Assembly (NCBI GenBank): GCA_023525715.1 | Contig: CM042012.1 | Location: forward strand, 120,806,798-120,870,797 | Length of the DNA stretch: 64,000 bases | Reading direction: 5' to 3' | From: Cichorium intybus | Taxonomy: Eukaryota > Streptophyta > Magnoliopsida > Asterales > Asteraceae | Part shown: positions 1-14,525 of the stretch, one piece after another | Layout: every line of letters begins with the position of its first letter | Position numbering within the stretch: the stretch's first letter is position 1 | Program-made: the position numbers and the translations under genes | The notes under the pieces: generated by a model | Databases searched by the model: none | What the model saw: only the letters and a program-made list of their open reading frames with translations | Told to the model about the DNA's origin: nothing

Positions 1-122
1 TTGGTTGGCAAAGTTCATGATTTTATGAGTCAAGGGACTTCTTGGGACGATTCTGGAAAGTTGTAGCTTCTGTCTTAATGTATTAAGCACTTTAGGAGAT
101 TTTTGGCTGAACAGAGGCATTA

Positions 123-153
123 GCGCCGCTAGCACTAAGAGTTAGCGACGCTA
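123..153. promoter_or_regulatory. Paired GC-rich motif
   Basis: GCGCCGCTA (123) and GCGACGCTA (145) are spaced 22 bp start to start in AT-rich surroundings. The two halves differ by one base. The same GCGCCGC/GCGACGC pair with the same 22-bp spacing occurs in the second Athila element (51345/51367 and 59839/59861). Function unknown. Confidence 0.5.
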
Positions 154-541
154 ATGTTGGGGCAGTTGACTTCCTTGACTTTTGTTGACAAGTTGACTTT
201 GACCTTGACCGTTGACTTTTTGACCGATTTGACTTTTGGTCAAACTTGAGGGTTTTGGATGCCGGTATTATGGTTTTATCCTGTTCGATATTTAGGAAGT
301 TCTAAGTGGGGTTTATCTTTGTTAGGAAGTGCGTATTGTCGGGATCTGAGGGCACTCGCATGAAGTGCTATCTAGCTTGCGGTCGTGAATCAGGTGAGTC
401 TTCTCACTATATTATGTGTGATGTTGCATGTGTAGGTAGTTTTATTACTTTGTGTAATAATGTGTTGTTTATGCCTTACGTGTTTTCCGGCGAAAGTCGA
501 TGACTGCCGGTCTATGGGCCGACGGTGCCGGCTAGAGAGCC

Positions 542-645
542 GATGACGATGTTTGCCGATGAAAGTCGATGACGATGTTTGCCGACGAAAGTCGATGACG
601 ATGTTTGCCGACGGAAGTCGATGACGGTGTTTGTGGTTTTGTGAT
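542..645. repeat. 26-bp tandem repeat
   Basis: Units begin at 542, 568, 594 and 620 (the last partial), each starting GATGACG(A/G)TGTTTG, with a few substitutions. Less regular related copies extend left to about 497. Confidence 0.85.
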
Positions 646-667
646 GGATCTTGTGGTATTTTAGGGA

Positions 668-687
668 ACTCACTAAGCTTTGTGCTT
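668..687 (+). other. ACTCAC stem-loop of Tekay-like LTR
   Basis: ACTCACT is followed by AAGC, a TTTGT loop and GCTT. The same layout with different but complementary stems recurs in five other LTRs of this window (see findings). Confidence 0.45.
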
Positions 688-1026
688 ACTATTTCACCCA
701 TACTGTTTTTTAGGTATTTGCTGGCTTGAACTTAGAGTATAGCATAACTGTACCGCATCTGAGTTTTTGATAATTAAGTCTTCTGCTGGATAATGTTTGT
801 AAACATTTTGATAAATACAATTTCTAATGTTTAATTACAAGTTTTAATTTAGATGGTTTTAATTGGTAACCCGCTTTATGTAGTTGAATCGCTTTTAGAA
901 GAAAAGTTTTATTACTGGATTTTGAACGTTACATGTTTTTTGCGAGGTCACCGCATAGGAGGGGCAGTGTTCCTCTTGAGCTCACATGCCCTCGCACCCT
1001 TCGCCGCGGTCCATACCGCGTGGCCT

Positions 1027-2408
<1,382 letters not shown>

Positions 2409-2796
2409 TACGTGACATCAGTTCACATGAAACATGACTTGATGCTTACAATTTAGAAGATGGTTATATAATTTTATATTATCTATATCAAATTTTCTTT
2501 GAATAAATATAACATGTTACTTGGTTTATAGTGTAGTAAATTTTTTGATTTTCGACTGAAATTATGAACACATGTTAATCAAACGCACACTAATTATTAA
2601 AAACATAAAAAACTACATTAATCCATTAATATTTTGTAATGGATATAAAATTGTTTAAAAAAACTATATTTGTAAATCTTATCTAAACTTGAGAATTTAT
2701 GGAAATTATAATATACTCTGACAAAACATCATATTTATTAAAGGACGGCAATTTTAGTTTGAAACTCTTTATTTACAATAAGGATCTCAATTACAC

Positions 2797-2804
2797 TATA
2801 AATA
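2797..2804 (+). promoter_or_regulatory. TATA box of the DUF2775 gene
   Basis: TATAAATA lies 58 bp upstream of the ATG at 2862. With the usual 25-35 bp spacing, transcription would start near 2830. The 390 bp upstream (2407-2796) are AT-rich and show no other gene. Confidence 0.75.
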
Positions 2805-2861
2805 CGAACCCTGATTCAGTATTGCATTACTAAAAGCTCCAAAGACACTTGTATTTGGAAC

Positions 2862-3335
2862 ATGGGGTCACATAATTCTTTGTTGGTTCTCTTTTCTCTC
2901 GTCATGGTACAAAAACGTTTGTTGTCTGATGTTATAAATCTATGTGGCAAAGTTACAATCACCGTATTGTTTTTTATTTACATTTGATATTATCCTAACC
3001 AATAGTTTTCAAATGTTTTTAAGCAGATCATGATCACTGTTAACGCTAGGCCAAATCCTGAAGAATATATGCAAGACTCGCATATTCAAGGAGGTTCTTT
3101 GGTGTCACCGAATCCCACAAAGAGAAGTGTCTGTGACACGTTGATGGTGGCGAATAACCAAAGACAGTCCTCCAATGATAACAGTGCAAGTCTAAAAGGT
3201 ACGAAGACATTTGATGAAGAGTTTGAGCCAAAACCAACCTTTTGGGTTTATGAAAATGATGCAGGTCTAAAAGATAAAAAGACATTTGACGAAGAGTTTG
3301 AGCCAAGACCAAGTGTTACAGCATATAAGGGTTAG
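2862..3335 (+). CDS. Organ-specific protein S2/P4-like (DUF2775), secreted, two exons
   Basis: Exon 1 is 2862-2906 and exon 2 is 3027-3335, joined in phase 0 across a 120-bp intron with a GTACAA donor and an AAGCAG acceptor. The product is 117 aa. Residues 1-22 form a hydrophobic signal peptide ending VNA. The mature start ARPNPEEYM resembles the ARK-PGEYW start of organ-specific proteins. Residues 71-117 hold two tandem units, each with KTFDEEFEP(K/R)P. These are the family's signature (FEPRPNVSVY-like), so I call DUF2775. The family is plant-specific, secreted and of uncertain biochemical role; many members have more repeats, so two is a short version. The ATG is chosen because only this exon 1 supplies a signal peptide in frame. 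TATA box at 2797 and AATAAA at 3416 complete the gene. It looks intact. Confidence 0.82.
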
Positions 3336-3415
3336 GTTTTATGGAGAAGATATGATTTATCACCAATGTTTAGTAATGTAGTAGGATCCTACTGTGTGAT
3401 TTCGTTTGAAGCAAA

Positions 3416-3421
3416 AATAAA
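3416..3421 (+). terminator. Polyadenylation signal of the DUF2775 gene
   Basis: AATAAA about 80 bp after the stop codon, on the coding strand. 3336-3611 otherwise reads as 3' UTR and spacer. Confidence 0.6.
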
Positions 3422-3609
3422 GAAGGCTTAAATGTCTTGGAACCCTTCTTTTGAATTGGGAGATGGAGTGTGAACTCTTTTTATATTTTGCTGGTATGTA
3501 TCTATCTTGTATAAAATGGTTAACGTTTGTTCAAGACCTATTTTTGGGTTCAATATATATAGTTCATTTAAATTGGAAAGATAAACAATTCTTAAATGAA
3601 AAAGGGTTG

Positions 3610-3961
<352 letters not shown>

Positions 3962-4048
<87 letters not shown>
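3962..4048. repeat. (TA)n microsatellite
   Basis: Pure TA tract. The 110 bp that separate it from the next tract (4049-4160) have no recognisable content. Confidence 0.97.
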
Positions 4049-4053
<5 letters not shown>

Positions 4054-4156
4054 ATAAGTTAAAGATAACACAAAACCTCAATCCAAATAACTAAAATCAA
4101 TCCAATTTGTAAGGTAATTTGAGTTCTAATTTCGGTTATACCAATTTGCTACTATG

Positions 4157-4308
<152 letters not shown>

Positions 4309-4671
4309 AAACACCCTCGCTTAAGGCTTTTCATAAAACGTCATTTTAACCCATGGTTTATCATCGTTATTCCATAAAATCATCCTTTAGTGAAAACTTT
4401 AGTTTCAACATCTTCAAATAAGTCATTTTCTTTCAAAAAACCATTTTAAAAACACATGGGGTTTAATGAGAAATAATTTAAGGTTAAGTTGCGAAAAACA
4501 TCGTTTGGTCCCATTTTAGATAAAACATTTTAGTTTACAAAATAGCGAGGTTGTAACAATTCAAATACCATTACATAGCTCAAATGATACCACACAAACC
4601 GTGGCCTTCTAAACATCCAGCTCTTCTAAGTCATCTAAACTCCTCAACCTGAGTACACATCAAAATAAGTT

Positions 4672-4695
4672 AGGTAATTGAAATGCCTAGTGAGT
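4672..4695 (-). other. Possible ACTCAC stem-loop of solo LTR
   Basis: On the minus strand ACTCACT is followed by AGG...CCT flanking an AT-rich loop. The stem is only 3 bp, the weakest member of the group. Confidence 0.3.
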
Positions 4696-5773
4696 TTACC
4701 CGAGGTTGACCCATTTTGAGTGGGTAGTGAACTACCACACTCGGGACAAACCCCCAAAAATAGATTTTAATCACACTTCAAAAGTTACTTAAAACATCAT
4801 AAGGATTTACTCAAAATAGATAGTTATGATATGCAAATGCAATGCATGATGCAACTATCCCAAACCCACGTCCATCTCATAAAAGTCCAACTCACCTCAA
4901 TGGCACCTACCTAAGTTCACGAATGACACGCACGAAGCATGCCACCCGATCCCCGTATAGGCAAAACTAGGACTAGTGGCCATCACACTAGCCCCATGAG
5001 GGTTAGCAACTCCCTCATGCGGTTCCCTTTTGTCGGGAACGATTTCCCTAAATCCGGGACAACAACTCGTTTGGGTATTAACCCGTGATTTCCCTAAATC
5101 CGGGACAATCATGATTTCCCTAAATCCGGGACAATCATTTCATCTTCGTCATAAGGTTCACTCGGTCAATCCCATCCTATATGCAATGTGATGCACAAAT
5201 AGAATGCTCAAAACATCTTTCAAAACATCATCATAATCTTCATTTGAAAACATCTTTAGAAACACATTTTCATGCAATGCACAAGTAGTAATCATATAAC
5301 ACATTGCACATAATATTATGCATGAAAAGTATTTGATAACACACACAAAAGATATTAGTTGGGATGTGTACTCCCGGTAAACTCACCGAAGGTCAACTGA
5401 CGAGTCAACACTAACTCCACTCAAGGTTTGATGCATTTGGCGGTGCTCCTAGACATCATCTCATCCATCAAATCATCTTAGTTGAGTGCTAGATCAAGTC
5501 CTTAGTCTCACTTCCAAGTCACTACAACATATCCCCTTCCTACAATACAAGAACGGAAGATATCATACTCGATTCATCTAAAAGTCACACTATAATTACT
5601 TCTTTAGAACTAAGAAGGAACAATCATCTATCATTAAAAATGAAGTCCTTGACTCTTTAATATAAGGAGAATCTTAATTAAAACATCCCCCAAGATTGGC
5701 ATTAAAACAAGGGCCCAAAACCCAAACCGTAAAGCTCAAAACCCAAAAAGTGCCAAAATCAGGACAGAGACTA

Positions 5774-5857
5774 ACACGGGTCGTGTAAATGGTTACACGG
5801 GTCGTGTAACTCACTGTAAGGACAACACGGGTCGTGCTTATACAGCACGGGTCGTGT
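5774..5857. promoter_or_regulatory. Four ACACGGGTCGTGT motifs in two pairs
   Basis: Starts at 5774, 5795, 5825 and 5845. Each copy is an interrupted palindrome (ACACG-GGT-CGTGT; the third and fourth carry one change). The pairs are 21 and 20 bp apart. The reverse complement of the same motif forms a cluster in the unrelated-looking solo LTR at 53173-54656. Confidence 0.7.
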
Positions 5858-7280
5858 AATGCCCAGGTGCAGCTCCGATTTTGGTCATTTTCACTCATTT
5901 TTGACCCGATTCAAGTTCCGATTCTTCCCAAAACTCATGGACATCAAAAGGACATTATTCCTTCTCAAAATACACATCATTAGACTCAATTAAACTATTC
6001 AAAACCATTTCAAATGGATCAATTACATGCCATGATCACAACTTCACTCTATAAGCTTAAACCATGGAATACCCAATTCCATTCTTACAATTGATGATTA
6101 CAAGTGGAGATTCCTTCTTCCATTCCATGGAATCATTAGGAAATGATCCTCACTCCATTTATACATCCAAATTGATACATTAAACTAATTCATCCATCCA
6201 TTAAACAAGAGATCCAATCATCTTCTACATGAACAAAACCCATTTAAACACCCAACTCCCATTTTCTAGTGATTCAAGGTTAATGACTACAAATCAAAGG
6301 TTGGAATCCTTAGGGAATCATTAGAAATGAATCCCCTCATCCAAATCCACCATAAACATCCATCAATTTCTAGATTCCTCAATAATTCATCAAATCCCCA
6401 AAATCTAGGGTTCATAACACCAAATTCAATCAAATCTAAGGATCTAAATCATCCATGGATTGGATGTTGATCCAAACAACTTAGAAATATCAAATAAACA
6501 TTGGGGAATCATAGGAAGAACCTCATCCCATCATAAAACTCGGATTGGGTCCAAACCCCAAACCTAAACTTGAAATCTAGGGCTAGAAAAGTGAGTTTAT
6601 ACCTTAGATTGCTTGGAATCTTCAAGAACTTTGATCAATCTTCAAGCTCTAGCATCTCATCCTCCATGATCACTCAAAATCGCCACTCTCTCCCTCTCCT
6701 TCTCTCAAAAACGTGATGTTTGGCTGAAATGGGGAGAACCCCCATCTAAAACTCTACATCTTTCAAAATTGACAAAACTAGTCCCTATAGTTTGATCCTT
6801 CTTCACCCAACACCCCAAAAGTCAAATCTTCTAACTAGAAGTCTCTAAGTTCACACTTATGCCCCAGATATAATTATTTATTTCACTTGAGTCATATTCT
6901 AGGTCAACACTAACCCTTAGTTTCCCAATTTGGCACAAATGGTCCCTTACACTAAAATTCTTCACAATTTAGGTCCTTAATGAAATTCAAAGAATTATTA
7001 GACCTAATTTAACACCCTTCAATTCCTTTAATATATCTTCTAAATTTCTAAATCCATGACTAGTCAACTCTACTTAGGGTAAGTTTGGCCAAATTGACAC
7101 TTTTAGTCCTTATGACAAAATTTTTCACATTTGGTTACAAATTGATTTTAAAACTATATTTGGCTCATTTATACACAATATAAAAACATAACAAAATATT
7201 AAATTTAGTTATTCTTTATTTACAAAATAAATTTGTTTGTCGGTTTAAGCCCAAAACTCCTAGGCCCAAAACACGGATGT

Positions 7281-7898
<618 letters not shown>

Positions 7899-8415
7899 TA
7901 TATATATTAAGTTGAAGCCAACGGAGTTAATTGTCTAGGCGTGTGTGTCATAGTAGGTTGCATGAACTCCGAACTTTACAAAAATGCCCCAAATGTGTGG
8001 AATTAAAAAAAAAAAAAAAAAAAAGAAAAAAAAAAGAAGGAGATATCTGGGTAGTGTCGTAATTTAACTCCACAAGGCATAAATTTTTCGAAAATTCTCA
8101 GATCAAAATAGAAAAGTTAACATCATACATTTCAAACTGATAAGAACAGTAATAATATTAGCTTTTTATTACTTTTTATTATTTTTTTAATATTGACAAT
8201 TAATTAAAATTCAATCTTAACTTAGTATGTAATATTCGGTATATGTTAAAATATAACACCGAAATCATTTAACTTTTATTTAAATTTTTTTTGGAACAAC
8301 ATAATTTTATAAAAACAAGCAAGGACTTAGAAAAAGTAAATAACTACATGACACGAATAAAATTATGAAGTTAACCTATCAACTCATATTATAATAACTA
8401 CACCTTATTAGAAAT
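7899..8415. other. Intergenic, AT-rich, with a poly(A) run
   Basis: Contains an A-rich run at about 8007-8035. No coding region. The run could be the tail of a retroposed sequence, but no target duplication was identified. Confidence 0.4.
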
Positions 8416-11165
8416 CTAAAATAAACAAGAGACAACATCATCAAACAATGTCATCTCCTTAGGTTCCATCGCCCGATACATATAATTGTTACTACTAAAC
8501 TGGACATCAACCAAAAAAATATTAATAACAACCATATCAAAACACTTCTTCAGCATCGTCAATAAATTAAGGCTTTTCAACCAACGGATTAAAGCATCTA
8601 TCGATCTAGTAGTGGGCATATCAAGCCCCCACCAATTGGCTATCATATTCCACACACCCGTAATCTGAACATAGTCAACAAACACATGCACCACCGACTC
8701 AACTTCATCTCAGCAAATAGGACACAAAGCAAAATCCAAATCAACATCTCTTAGGTTCCCCCTTGTAAGAATACGAGCTAACCCAACCAGGGCCGTTCCA
8801 AGCTGATTTGAGGCCCGGGGCCAAGTAAAAAATGAGGCCCCTCTATTATTCGTTTTCATATAAATGTTTTCTAGGTAACATTATAAAATGTAATATAAAG
8901 AGTTAAAGGAACAAAAACACATGATATTATTAACCTTTCTTTTAGTGTCCTTTTATGGCTAAAATCTGAAAAATAAACAAACAATTGCAAATATGTAATT
9001 GAATTAAAATGAAACAAATTCACAAGATGTAATTGAACTAAAAGGACCACACACATTGACGGTTAATTTAAGCTTAATTGGACATCTAAATATGTAATTG
9101 AACTAAAATGCAACCACATTCACAAAATGTAATTCACAAATCACAGGGTTAACGGTTAACCCAATTGTGATCCATATGAACATGAGTAAGAGTCTTACTA
9201 GAAAGGATAAATTCCATTCATATCATCAAAATTGAAGCTATTGAACATCAAAACAATGAATTTTCTAAAAGAATTCACATGAACATAGAACTGATGAACA
9301 TCAAAATAAGAAAGGGCTAAGACATTAAATTACAGATTACCTGATATGACTGATTCTATCATCCTGTTCCTGATTCTCGAAAGGCTAAAACCAAGAGCAC
9401 GGTAATTTTCTGAATTGAATCTTGCTCAGTTGATTGATTATTGAAGGTCTGACAATTCACAGTTGAAAAACTATGATTGCCGATCAATACATATCAGTTT
9501 TGAGACATGTTACGTGCGCCTGTGGGCTGTGGGGTGAATATCGATGACTGATGAGATCGAGATGTGGCATATTCAAAAAATCAGAGGCAATGAGATTAGG
9601 TGAATCGTGATTCACGAATGCTATCAGTAGCAGCGATGATTTTGATTGTATTGACAACGTTTCACCAAGAAAGAAGCGAGTATATTCAATCGTGATTGCT
9701 AGCTTTGCGCCTTGGCCGTTTTTCCTGATCGTGGATTGTAAATCGTAATTGCCTACATTCCAATAATCCCATCTTGACCTCTGGTAGCTCGTGACACTTG
9801 CGGCCCATAATCTTTTTAGTTATTTGGGCTTAATTTTTTGGATTGAACTAGATTACTTGAATAATGGACCTACCTTAATATAATACATCTATAAAATTTG
9901 GGGCCCTAGCTAATTGGAGGCCCAAGGCGGTTGCCCAGCCCGCCCGCCCTCAGGACCGGCCCTGAACCCAACACGCTATGCAAGAATATTCAACTTGACT
10001 AGAATTAAATTATTTCATCTAGTTGAGACTGCATCCGTGAGCAACAAATCACTACCAAAAAAGATCTAGCAGAAGCCATCTAAAAATCGTCTGAAGGACC
10101 AAGGACCACTGTAACCGATCCTGTGCATCAGAAAAATCAAGTTGTTGGGCCATATCAACAATAAAGTCCAGCTCGAATTCAACCACTCCTTTCGGAGGCC
10201 GCCTTAAAAAAGAAGGGTGCTACTATATAAACACCCTACATACACCTTTAAATATAAGTCAAATAGTTTTCAACCAATCATTTCTAATTTTTATGGAAAA
10301 CAATACAAATTCAACAAGGGAAACTATATCAACACTCCAGCCTATTTTATACCAACACTCCATGCTAGATTTTGACTAGTTCTCATTGGTGCATTTAAAT
10401 TCTCTTTAAAAACTATTAGTAACTATTTGACATCATTACACTGCTTTTTGACTAAGATATAATAGACTAGGATGTCCTTATCAACACCCATTCAACAAAT
10501 AAAAAACAGTTGACTTTGAATAGAGTGTACATCAAGTAAAAAAGAAATGTTTATTTAGTCATTCCCAAAAAGAAAGATTATGCCTCATCTGCTTGCGGTT
10601 TGCTACTAAAGACTCTAATCTACTATCCGACGCAAATGTTCTAGGGAACTGACGAGAAAGAATAATACCACCCAACTACCTATCATGCCAAAAGCTAATC
10701 ATGGACCCACTTCCCACCATGATCTCACAAAACTGCATCAAATCAGACCCTATTACTTAGTTGCTACAAAATTCAGATTATAGCTACCCAAGCCCAACCA
10801 GTAGTTCTAAATCTAAGAGACTGAAAAGTGAAAACCGCTATCAATACCGTGAATGGTTTCAATCATCCTCACCCAAATAGACTGACGATTATTGAAAAAT
10901 ATCGCCAAACCCATTTAAACAACAAAGCCATATTAAAGGAAAACAAATTCCCCACTCCAAGACCCCCACCCTGCTTATTGGCCAAGATTTTATTCTAGTG
11001 CAACCAATGGATATTCGGACGGCCTCATCTACACCCCAGAAGAATTTGGCCTCAAAGATTCCAACTGTCTCAAAATAGTGATAGGAGCATCAAACAAAGA
11101 CATATAATAGTTACCCAAACTACCAAGAACCGATTCTAACAAAGTGAAATGACCTTTATAGGCAA
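8416..11165 (-). pseudogene. Decayed L1-type LINE, reverse-transcriptase C-terminal region
   Basis: On the minus strand, translated pieces match the conserved tail of plant L1-LINE reverse transcriptase. Around 10900-11150 there are remnants of the 'LGSLG-YY-SLF-API' and 'GGLGVG...NMALLFKWVWR' blocks, broken by stops. Around 8416-8780 is the zf-RVT region (RILTRGNLRD, CPIC, then VHVFVD with WNMIANWW). Stops and frame changes are frequent, so it is non-functional. It is split by the hAT-type element at 8788-9964. A further AT-rich stretch at about 10215-10540 interrupts the homology and may be another insertion, but its ends could not be fixed. Confidence 0.7.
8788..9964. mobile_element. Non-autonomous hAT-type DNA transposon
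   Basis: 1177 bp with terminal inverted repeats CAGGGCCG(T/G)TCC at the left and GGACCGGCCCTG at the right. A perfect 8-bp target duplication AACCCAAC flanks it (8780-8787 and 9965-9972), diagnostic of the hAT superfamily. No transposase ORF. It sits inside the LINE relic and so is younger than it. Confidence 0.9.
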
Positions 11166-11707
11166 TGTTTTCGTTTTCCAAGACGAAAACTTATCCAATA
11201 TTGGTTTCCATGCAATAGTACTGAAGGGATTTGATCATAAATAACAAAACAATTTGCAGCGAAAGTCTTAACAAGATCAAATCAAGTATTCATACAAACA
11301 CCACGACATGCGGTGTGTCCACTTCGTTCAAACTTGATTAGAACTTTCTCTTTGTATTCTATACGTTCATAACTTTTACACTTTCAATGTCTGAATTGGA
11401 TTCAAATCTGCATTCCAAATAAATATATTCATATGGCTATCTAATACACTGATTGCATCAAAATGTTATTTGACTTGTTTAAGCCAGTGGATATAATCAA
11501 TTACGTATATTGAAGCAATTTTGACTTAAAATACTAAAACCCAGTATACTATTCATTACAAACCACAATACAAAACATACCGCAAAACATTTGAGAACGG
11601 GATAACTCAACATAATTAAACTTGGGACGTCTCCTTAGATGTGTTTATTTAACGTCACAAACAAAGATCTTAAAATTAATCCATATTTTGGTATTTAAGC
11701 GTAGTGA
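11166..11707. other. Intergenic and probable 3' UTR of the BURP gene
   Basis: The part nearest 11708 is presumably 3' UTR of the minus-strand BURP gene. No other gene was seen. Confidence 0.4.
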
Positions 11708-12686
11708 TTACATTGTTGCAGAAAGAGGTATGAAGACGAAGTTATCGCTTGGAAAGAAGTGGCAAACCGAGCTGGTTCCTGGTTCCACCCCAAGCACGCT
11801 AAACGAGACATGATTCCGGCTCCACTGAGACGTATCCATGTGGCAAACACTCAACGCCTCAACCAGATCACCATCTTCACCTTCTAATGAAACCATAATC
11901 ACCTTGTTCTCGCTCTCTTGGCTATGGCAATAGAAAACTGCATACGGGTATGGCATGGTGTGACAAGCCACTAACTTTGGAGACGGTATGTTTTGTGAGA
12001 TTTCAAGAACTTTGTAGTTTTGTAAAAGTCCAACAGTTGATTTTTTGAGGTGGGTTGTGGTCAAAGTTTTGATTTGAGTATCGGATCCGAAGATTTCACT
12101 TGTGAATTCGTACACGGATTCCAATGAGGTTGCACACAATTTGGTCTCGCCCTTTATGGGCTTGACCTCACATTCTTTGAGTGTGTTTTCCATGGCTATG
12201 GCTTGTGGAGAGCCGGGGGAGATTGAGAACCAGTCAAGGAGATTCGGGAATACTGCAAGGGAAAAAGGGATTTTATCGGCTTCATGTTTAGAAAGGATGT
12301 GATACGGGGTAACGTGTCTGTTTGGGAAGTAAATTGGCATCATTTTTCCTACTTTTAGGTCGTTTATCATAAAGAAAACCATAAGTTGAGGGTCCTTTTG
12401 AATCGATGATGAATGATGACCATGATCTTGATGCATATGATCATGATGATGGAGTTCATGAGTGTCATCATCGACCGTATTGAGTCTTAAGACATTAGCT
12501 CCTCTAACTCCATCTCCTTTCGCATCCTGTTCAAAGCAAGTGTGTAAAACAAGTTAGACTTAACGACATCAATAACACTTTTAAGTGTGTGTGTGTGTGT
12601 GTGTGATTGATAGAATGAGAAAGAGGAACTACCGGAGCAAGAAACAGATGAAGGAAAATAACCCACGATGCAAATCCAAAAGCCAT
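11708..12686 (-). CDS. BURP-domain protein, secreted, two exons
   Basis: Exon 1 is 12633-12686 (18 codons) and exon 2 is 11708-12526 (272 codons plus stop), joined in phase 0 with a GTAGTT donor and a TGAACAG acceptor. The product is 290 aa. Exon 1 encodes a hydrophobic signal peptide (MAFGFASW...FLAP). A His-rich linker follows, then a BURP domain from FFMINDL (about residue 69) to the C-terminus. The four CH pairs at about residues 206, 218, 246 and 273 are spaced X10, X26 and X25, the canonical BURP spacing. BURP proteins are plant cell-wall or apoplastic proteins (USP, RD22, BNM2, PG1-beta groups) linked to stress and seed development; some catalyse peptide cyclisation. The subgroup is not decided here. 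The linker is short and lacks obvious RD22-type repeats. No break is visible. The foldback at 12886-14150 lies 200 bp upstream of the ATG. Confidence 0.9.
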
Positions 12687-13075
12687 TACTTGTTTTGTGA
12701 ATGTGTTTGCTGTCTTGTTGGTTGTATGTTTAAAGATCTTACAGTAAATTACATGATTTGGTCCCTATGGTTTGGGATACTCTACATGCATGGTCCTTAA
12801 CTTCTTGTTTTACGTGTATAGTCCCTGAAAGTTAATTTTGTTTCGTTGTTAGTCCCTATTACACATAAAAAGATTGTCATATGTTTTGACAAAACTGCGG
12901 AAATGGTCCCTGTAATTTGCATAAAACTATGGCTAAGGTCCAAAAAAATTTACAATTCACAAAAATGGTCATTATTTTACTGTTTCAGTATGGATTTAGT
13001 CCCTCTGACTAACAAACGTTAGTTAGTCTTAGTTATCTTCCCCACATGTCCATCACATTAGGTTAATTTTGATAT

Positions 13076-13078
<3 letters not shown>

Positions 13079-13167
<89 letters not shown>
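13079..13167. repeat. (TC)n microsatellite
   Basis: Pure TC tract inside the left arm of the foldback. Confidence 0.97.
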
Positions 13168-13172
<5 letters not shown>

Positions 13173-13757
13173 GAAATTTAACAAAATATCTACAGCACCC
13201 TCGTTTCTAACGAACAAAAGTCTCAATATTGTGGTCATCAACTGCCCCTCAACATCGTTACTCATCGCCTGTGAAATGACCCTGCTATAGTTATGTATTG
13301 AACAACCCAAAATCCAACTACAAATTAAATAAGTTTCAATTTGGGTTTTCGTTCATCTAATCACAATTCAGGAAAAAAAATGAAAGCTACAAACACCTGA
13401 AGATGAATTGATTTTGCTGCCGACTTTCAATACTTAGATATAACCATATTTGAAATCAATATTACAAATTTTTTTTTTCATTTTTGAACTCAAGTACCTT
13501 CGATTGAATATCCAATTTCATGCTTCTGCTTTGCTTTCATTTTCTTATTCTTTTTCTTTTTAAATTGTGATTAGATGAACGAAAACTCAAATTGAAAATT
13601 ATTTGATTTGCAGTTGGATGTTGTTCGTTCGATACACAACTTTAACGGGGTCATTTCACAGGCGATGAGTACTGATGTTGATGGGGCAGTCGACGAACAC
13701 AATATTAAGACTTTTGTTCCTTAAAAATGAGGGTGTTGCAAATATGTTGTTGAAGTT

Positions 13758-13865
<108 letters not shown>

Positions 13866-14453
13866 GCATATAGAGAGAGAGAGAAAGAGAGAGAGAGAGA
13901 GGGATGAATTAAAAAATTAATAAAGCGTAAAATATATTATTGCAGTTTTGGTCCCTGCATATAAAAAGACCAAATTATCCTCACGTGCTGGAGACGTGGG
14001 AAGATAACAACGACTAATTAATGATTGTTAATCAGAGGGACCAAATCCACACTGAAATAGTGAAATAAGGACTATTTTTGTGAATGGGAAATTTTAAGAC
14101 CTTAGTCACAGTTTTGTACAAACCATAGGGACCATTTCTGTAGTTTTGTCTATTGGTTTATTTTCTCTCTTATTATTTTATTAGTATCATTATTTAATAA
14201 TTGTAAGATATTGTGGATCTTCACCCCATTCACTTGTGTAGAAACCAATCATCACCGGCGATGCCTAATCGTCTCCCTCCATTCGAACTTCATCGTACGC
14301 ACCACTCCTACTCCCGCCACCATGCCTCAATCTCCGTGCACCGACCCTCTTTCCCTTCTTCCGACATTTCTACCCATCTCTATTTTTATTGACATCCCAC
14401 CACCCCTCATCTCCCCCTCATGTCCGACACCACCCCCGGCCTCTGTATTTTTC

Positions 14454-14461
14454 TATAAATA
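14454..14461 (+). promoter_or_regulatory. TATA box stranded from its gene by the Athila insertion
   Basis: TATAAATA on the plus strand after a pyrimidine-rich tract. With the Athila element (14526-36772) and one GTTCC copy removed, it lies about 90 bp upstream of the ATG at 36804. No gene was seen in the adjoining 14151-14453. Confidence 0.45.
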
Positions 14462-14525
14462 ACACACCCAATAACACTATGCTTCCGAAATAAAACCAAA
14501 ATACATGTATCTAGGCACAAGTTCC

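Larger units (their letters stand above)
1..950 (+). mobile_element. Partial Tekay-like LTR (left end outside window)
   Basis: No protein is encoded here. The segment has three marks found in the other Tekay-like LTRs of this window, in the same order: a GC-rich motif pair (123-153), a perfect 5' splice-site-like CAGGTGAGT (391-399) and an ACTCAC stem-loop (668-687). This argues for the 3' two thirds of an LTR in plus orientation. The right end is not clear; no TG...CA terminus or primer-binding site was found before 1027. A 26-bp tandem repeat lies at 542-645. Assignment rests on shared short motifs, not alignment. Confidence 0.5.

Noticed and set aside
10215..10540. Possible MITE inside the LINE relic, with GGGTGCTA and CAACACCC ends
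   Set aside because: The ends are only weakly complementary and no target duplication was found; left as an unresolved interruption.
13053..13310. Glu-Arg or Ser-Leu repeat proteins on either strand
   Set aside because: Translation of the (TC)n tract inside the foldback arm.
14211..14462. Pro/Ser-rich 83-aa open frame with a tail at a TATA box
   Set aside because: Pyrimidine-rich promoter-like DNA; low complexity, and it overlaps the TATA box that seems to serve the sequence downstream.
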